Part shown: in pieces, positions 62,327-64,000 of the stretch | Numbering within the stretch: the first letter of the stretch is position 1 | Layout of the letters: every line of letters begins with the position of its first letter | From: Caballeronia sp. INDeC2 | GTDB lineage: Bacteria > Pseudomonadota > Gammaproteobacteria > Burkholderiales > Burkholderiaceae | Direction: 5' to 3' | Length of the DNA stretch: 64,000 nucleotides | Assembly: GCF_023631325.1 (NCBI RefSeq) | Contig: NZ_JALQDG010000042.1 | Coordinates: 310,001 to 374,000 of the forward strand | Made by a program: the position numbers and the translations under genes | Notes under the pieces: generated by a model | Told to the model about the DNA's origin: nothing | Database searches by the model: none | The model's input: only the letters and a program-made list of their open reading frames with translations

Positions 62327-63098
62327 AGTCGATCAGATGCCGGGTAATGTGGGCCTGGATCGCGCTCGTCACCGTGCGTGCGGCGAGCGCGGGCGGCTCG
62401 TCGTGCGCGGCGAGCTCGGCGGCGCTCAGGGCGTCGAGCACGTTCACTTGCATGTGGAAGGCGCGCTCGGGCACGTCGTGCCAGCGCATGTCTTTCGTGA
62501 ATGCGGGCGGATTGCAGTCCATCAGCACGGGAAGGATCGGCGCGCCGGATTGCAGCGCCATGTGCGCGAAACCGCGTGAGAACGCATGCAGCCGGTTGCG
62601 TGTGGGGCTGCGCGTGCCTTCGGGAAAGATGATCATGGTGTAGCCGCGCGTGAGTTGCCGCGCGCCCGCTTCGACGAGTTCGACAGGGTCCGCGTTGCTC
62701 ACGTATTCCGCGGCGCGCATCACGCCCCAGAAGAACGGATTGCTCCAGTGCGCGCTCTTCACGACGCAGCATGCGCGCGGCGTCAGGGACAAAAGCACCA
62801 TCACGTCGAGCCATGTCGGGTGATTGGCCACGACGATGGCCGCGCGCTGCGTGCTGCGCTTCAATGCGCGAGCGCCGCGCACGTCGAGCTTCATCACGCC
62901 GACGCGCACGAGCACGGCGACGAGCGCACGAAAGAACGTGTGAATGACCGCGACGATGATGCGCTGCTTCGAATCGCGATGCGGCCAGATCGATGCGAGC
63001 GGAAACAGGATCAGCGAAAAGCCGAGCCCGCAGACGCCGAACGCCGCGAATGCGAGCGCCGTCGCGACGAGGCGCCAGTGGTAGTCAAGCGCCTTCAT
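62307..63098 (-). CDS. PlsC-like lysophospholipid acyltransferase family protein
   Basis: 263-residue membrane-bound acyltransferase. Catalytic NHPTWLDV (HX4D) near residue 95 and FPEGTRS near residue 165 are intact, after two N-terminal hydrophobic segments. ATG at 63098 (MKALDYHW) overlaps the ketosynthase-like gene by 14 bp. Probably takes part in lipid attachment of the pigment. Confidence 0.89.
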   Translation of the reverse strand: MKALDYHWRLVATALAFAAFGVCGLGFSLILFPLASIWPHRDSKQRIIVAVIHTFFRALVAVLVRVGVMKLDVRGARALKRSTQRAAIVVANHPTWLDVMVLLSLTPRACCVVKSAHWSNPFFWGVMRAAEYVSNADPVELVEAGARQLTRGYTMIIFPEGTRSPTRNRLHAFSRGFAHMALQSGAPILPVLMDCNPPAFTKDMRWHDVPERAFHMQVNVLDALSAAELAAHDEPPALAARTVTSAIQAHITRHLIDYGFFKA

Positions 63099-63771
63099 GC
63101 CAGCACCATTGCCAGGCGAATGCCTTGCCTTGCCATTCGCCCGAGGTCCGCGTGTCGAGGCAGTGCTGCACGGCCGCGATCTGCGACGCGAATGATGTAT
63201 TGCTACCGTCATCGAGTGCGCTGCGTGCGCATTCCAGGCGACCGGTTTGCGCGGATGCATCGAGCAGGATCGCGAGCGCGCCGCCTTGCACTTCGTCTTC
63301 GACAGGACCGTATGTGGCATCGGCGGGTTCGTCGGCGAAGACGAGCAGCACCGGAGTCGATGCGACCGTCGCGTATTGCGCATACGCTTCGAGCAGCGCG
63401 TAGCCGAGGCTCTCATTGCCCGCCGAAAGCGCGCTGGCCGCGGTGCGGTCGCCGCGCACGATGCCGAGGATGCCGGTCATCGTATTGAGCACGGAAAGAC
63501 TGAACGATGTGGGCGATACGGTCTTGCCCGCGTCGATGGTGTGCAGGATGTCGGTCGTGCGGCGCAGTTCGCCGTGACGCGATGCGAATACCAGACGCAC
63601 GGCGGGCACATGCGCGCCGCAGTCGTGTGCGACCTTCAACGCGGCTCGCGACAACGTGCTGAGCCGGCGCCGCGTCAACGGCTCGATGAAGCCAAGGTCG
63701 GGAGCGGCGGATTCGGCGGCAGGCCAGAAGGACCAGCGAGCAACCGGAATGGTCCAGTGGAAATCGGGCAT
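63085..63771 (-). CDS. apeC: Chain-length-factor-like ketosynthase, ApeC-like (first gene of APE operon)
   Basis: 228-residue protein of the short ketosynthase N-terminal family. Blocks FASRHGELRRTTDIL and TSFSLSVLNTMTGILGI are typical; the equivalent of the nucleophile region reads SALSAGNES without Cys, so it should be non-catalytic. In E. coli the ApeO-ApeC dimer extends the polyene, with ApeC setting length. First gene of the operon. Confidence 0.88.
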   Translation of the reverse strand: MPDFHWTIPVARWSFWPAAESAAPDLGFIEPLTRRRLSTLSRAALKVAHDCGAHVPAVRLVFASRHGELRRTTDILHTIDAGKTVSPTSFSLSVLNTMTGILGIVRGDRTAASALSAGNESLGYALLEAYAQYATVASTPVLLVFADEPADATYGPVEDEVQGGALAILLDASAQTGRLECARSALDDGSNTSFASQIAAVQHCLDTRTSGEWQGKAFAWQWCWHEGA

Positions 63772-64000
63772 GTCGGTGTTCGCGTTGGGAAACGTGGTAC
63801 TCAGGCTCGGACGACCGACGGCCGCACGAGTGGATGCGCTCCATCCGACGGCAAAGCCGCCCGGTACCTATCTAATGATTAGTTTTCTTGCGAGCAAGTT
63901 AACGGCGCGCCGCAAGAATAATTTAGAGTGCGACGGTAAAAACGCCGGAATGCTCGTTGGTCTTTTTTTGGCTCGGCGCGATTCTACCGAGCATCAAGCG
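63772..64000. promoter_or_regulatory. Upstream region of APE operon, presumed promoter
   Basis: 229 bp with no coding region seen. It is AT-rich between 63870 and 63930 and holds ctaat-g-attag (63873-63883) and cttgc-ga-gcaag (63887-63898) inverted repeats, where a minus-strand promoter or operator for the pigment operon would sit. A weak inverted repeat gctcgg/ccgagc lies at 63971-63992. No promoter boxes are assigned firmly. Confidence 0.3.

Noticed and set aside
63971..63992. Hairpin gctcgg/ccgagc as a terminator of a gene beyond the right edge
   Set aside because: The T-tract precedes rather than follows the stem on the plus strand, and A residues follow it on the minus strand, so it is not a standard intrinsic terminator in either direction.

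Overview
The window is GC-rich bacterial DNA from a Burkholderiaceae member, most likely of the Paraburkholderia/Caballeronia type. The signs are a DUF4148 protein, a BON-domain protein, a Burkholderia-type porin, many LysR regulators, betaproteobacterial-type LeuB/C/D proteins, and catabolic cassettes packed next to a pigment cluster, as is usual on secondary replicons of these species. No rRNA, tRNA, CRISPR array, IS element or phage gene was seen.

Region 1 (1-17.7 kb) begins with a leuC paralogue running off the left edge, an AAHS-type MFS transporter and a porin, all on the minus strand. A plus-strand catabolic block follows: a UbiX-like flavin prenyltransferase, a palindrome-rich leader, then ten tightly packed genes. 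These are an FAD aromatic monooxygenase, a VOC protein, a fumarylacetoacetase-type hydrolase, an alpha/beta hydrolase, a four-gene molybdenum hydroxylase set (FAD subunit, CoxG-like, 2Fe-2S subunit, Mo subunit), an enoyl-CoA hydratase and a UbiD-family decarboxylase. Two LysR regulators follow. UbiX would make the prenylated FMN that UbiD needs. The set looks like a degradation route for a carboxylated aromatic or N-heteroaromatic compound whose substrate cannot be read from sequence.

Region 2 (17.7-26.6 kb) is a nine-gene minus-strand operon: leuC-leuD-leuB paralogues, an NMT1/SsuA-type ABC importer with two paralogous binding proteins, an SDR dehydrogenase and an SMP-30 lactonase, with a divergent AraC regulator. 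Region 3 (26.6-33.5 kb) is a plus-strand sugar or polyol operon: AraC regulator, XylF/RbsB-like binding protein, ATPase, permease, SDR and FGGY kinase. Region 4 (33.5-44.7 kb) is mixed: a LysR/SDR divergent pair, a response regulator convergent and overlapping with a hybrid histidine kinase, small envelope proteins (DUF4148, BON), an orphan leucine-type binding protein, a BluB homologue, a small protein paired with a large multi-spanning M48 peptidase, and a lipoprotein of the RNase Sa fold that has lost both catalytic residues.

Region 5 (44.7-64 kb) is an aryl-polyene (APE, xanthomonadin/flexirubin-like) pigment cluster. One 18-gene minus-strand operon, with most junctions overlapping, encodes a chain-length factor, acyltransferase, two ACPs, membrane protein, acyl-ACP ligase fused to a dehydratase, glycosyltransferase fused to an acyltransferase, aromatic ammonia-lyase, thioesterase, LolA-like carrier, MMPL exporter, ketosynthase, dehydratase, ketoreductase, two further ketosynthases and two small exported proteins. 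A SAM methyltransferase and a frameshifted flavin-dependent halogenase-like gene sit at its 3' end. The most unusual points are a third ketosynthase whose first catalytic His is Gln (C-Q-H), the ligase-dehydratase fusion, the broken halogenase and the dead-looking ribonuclease beside the cluster.
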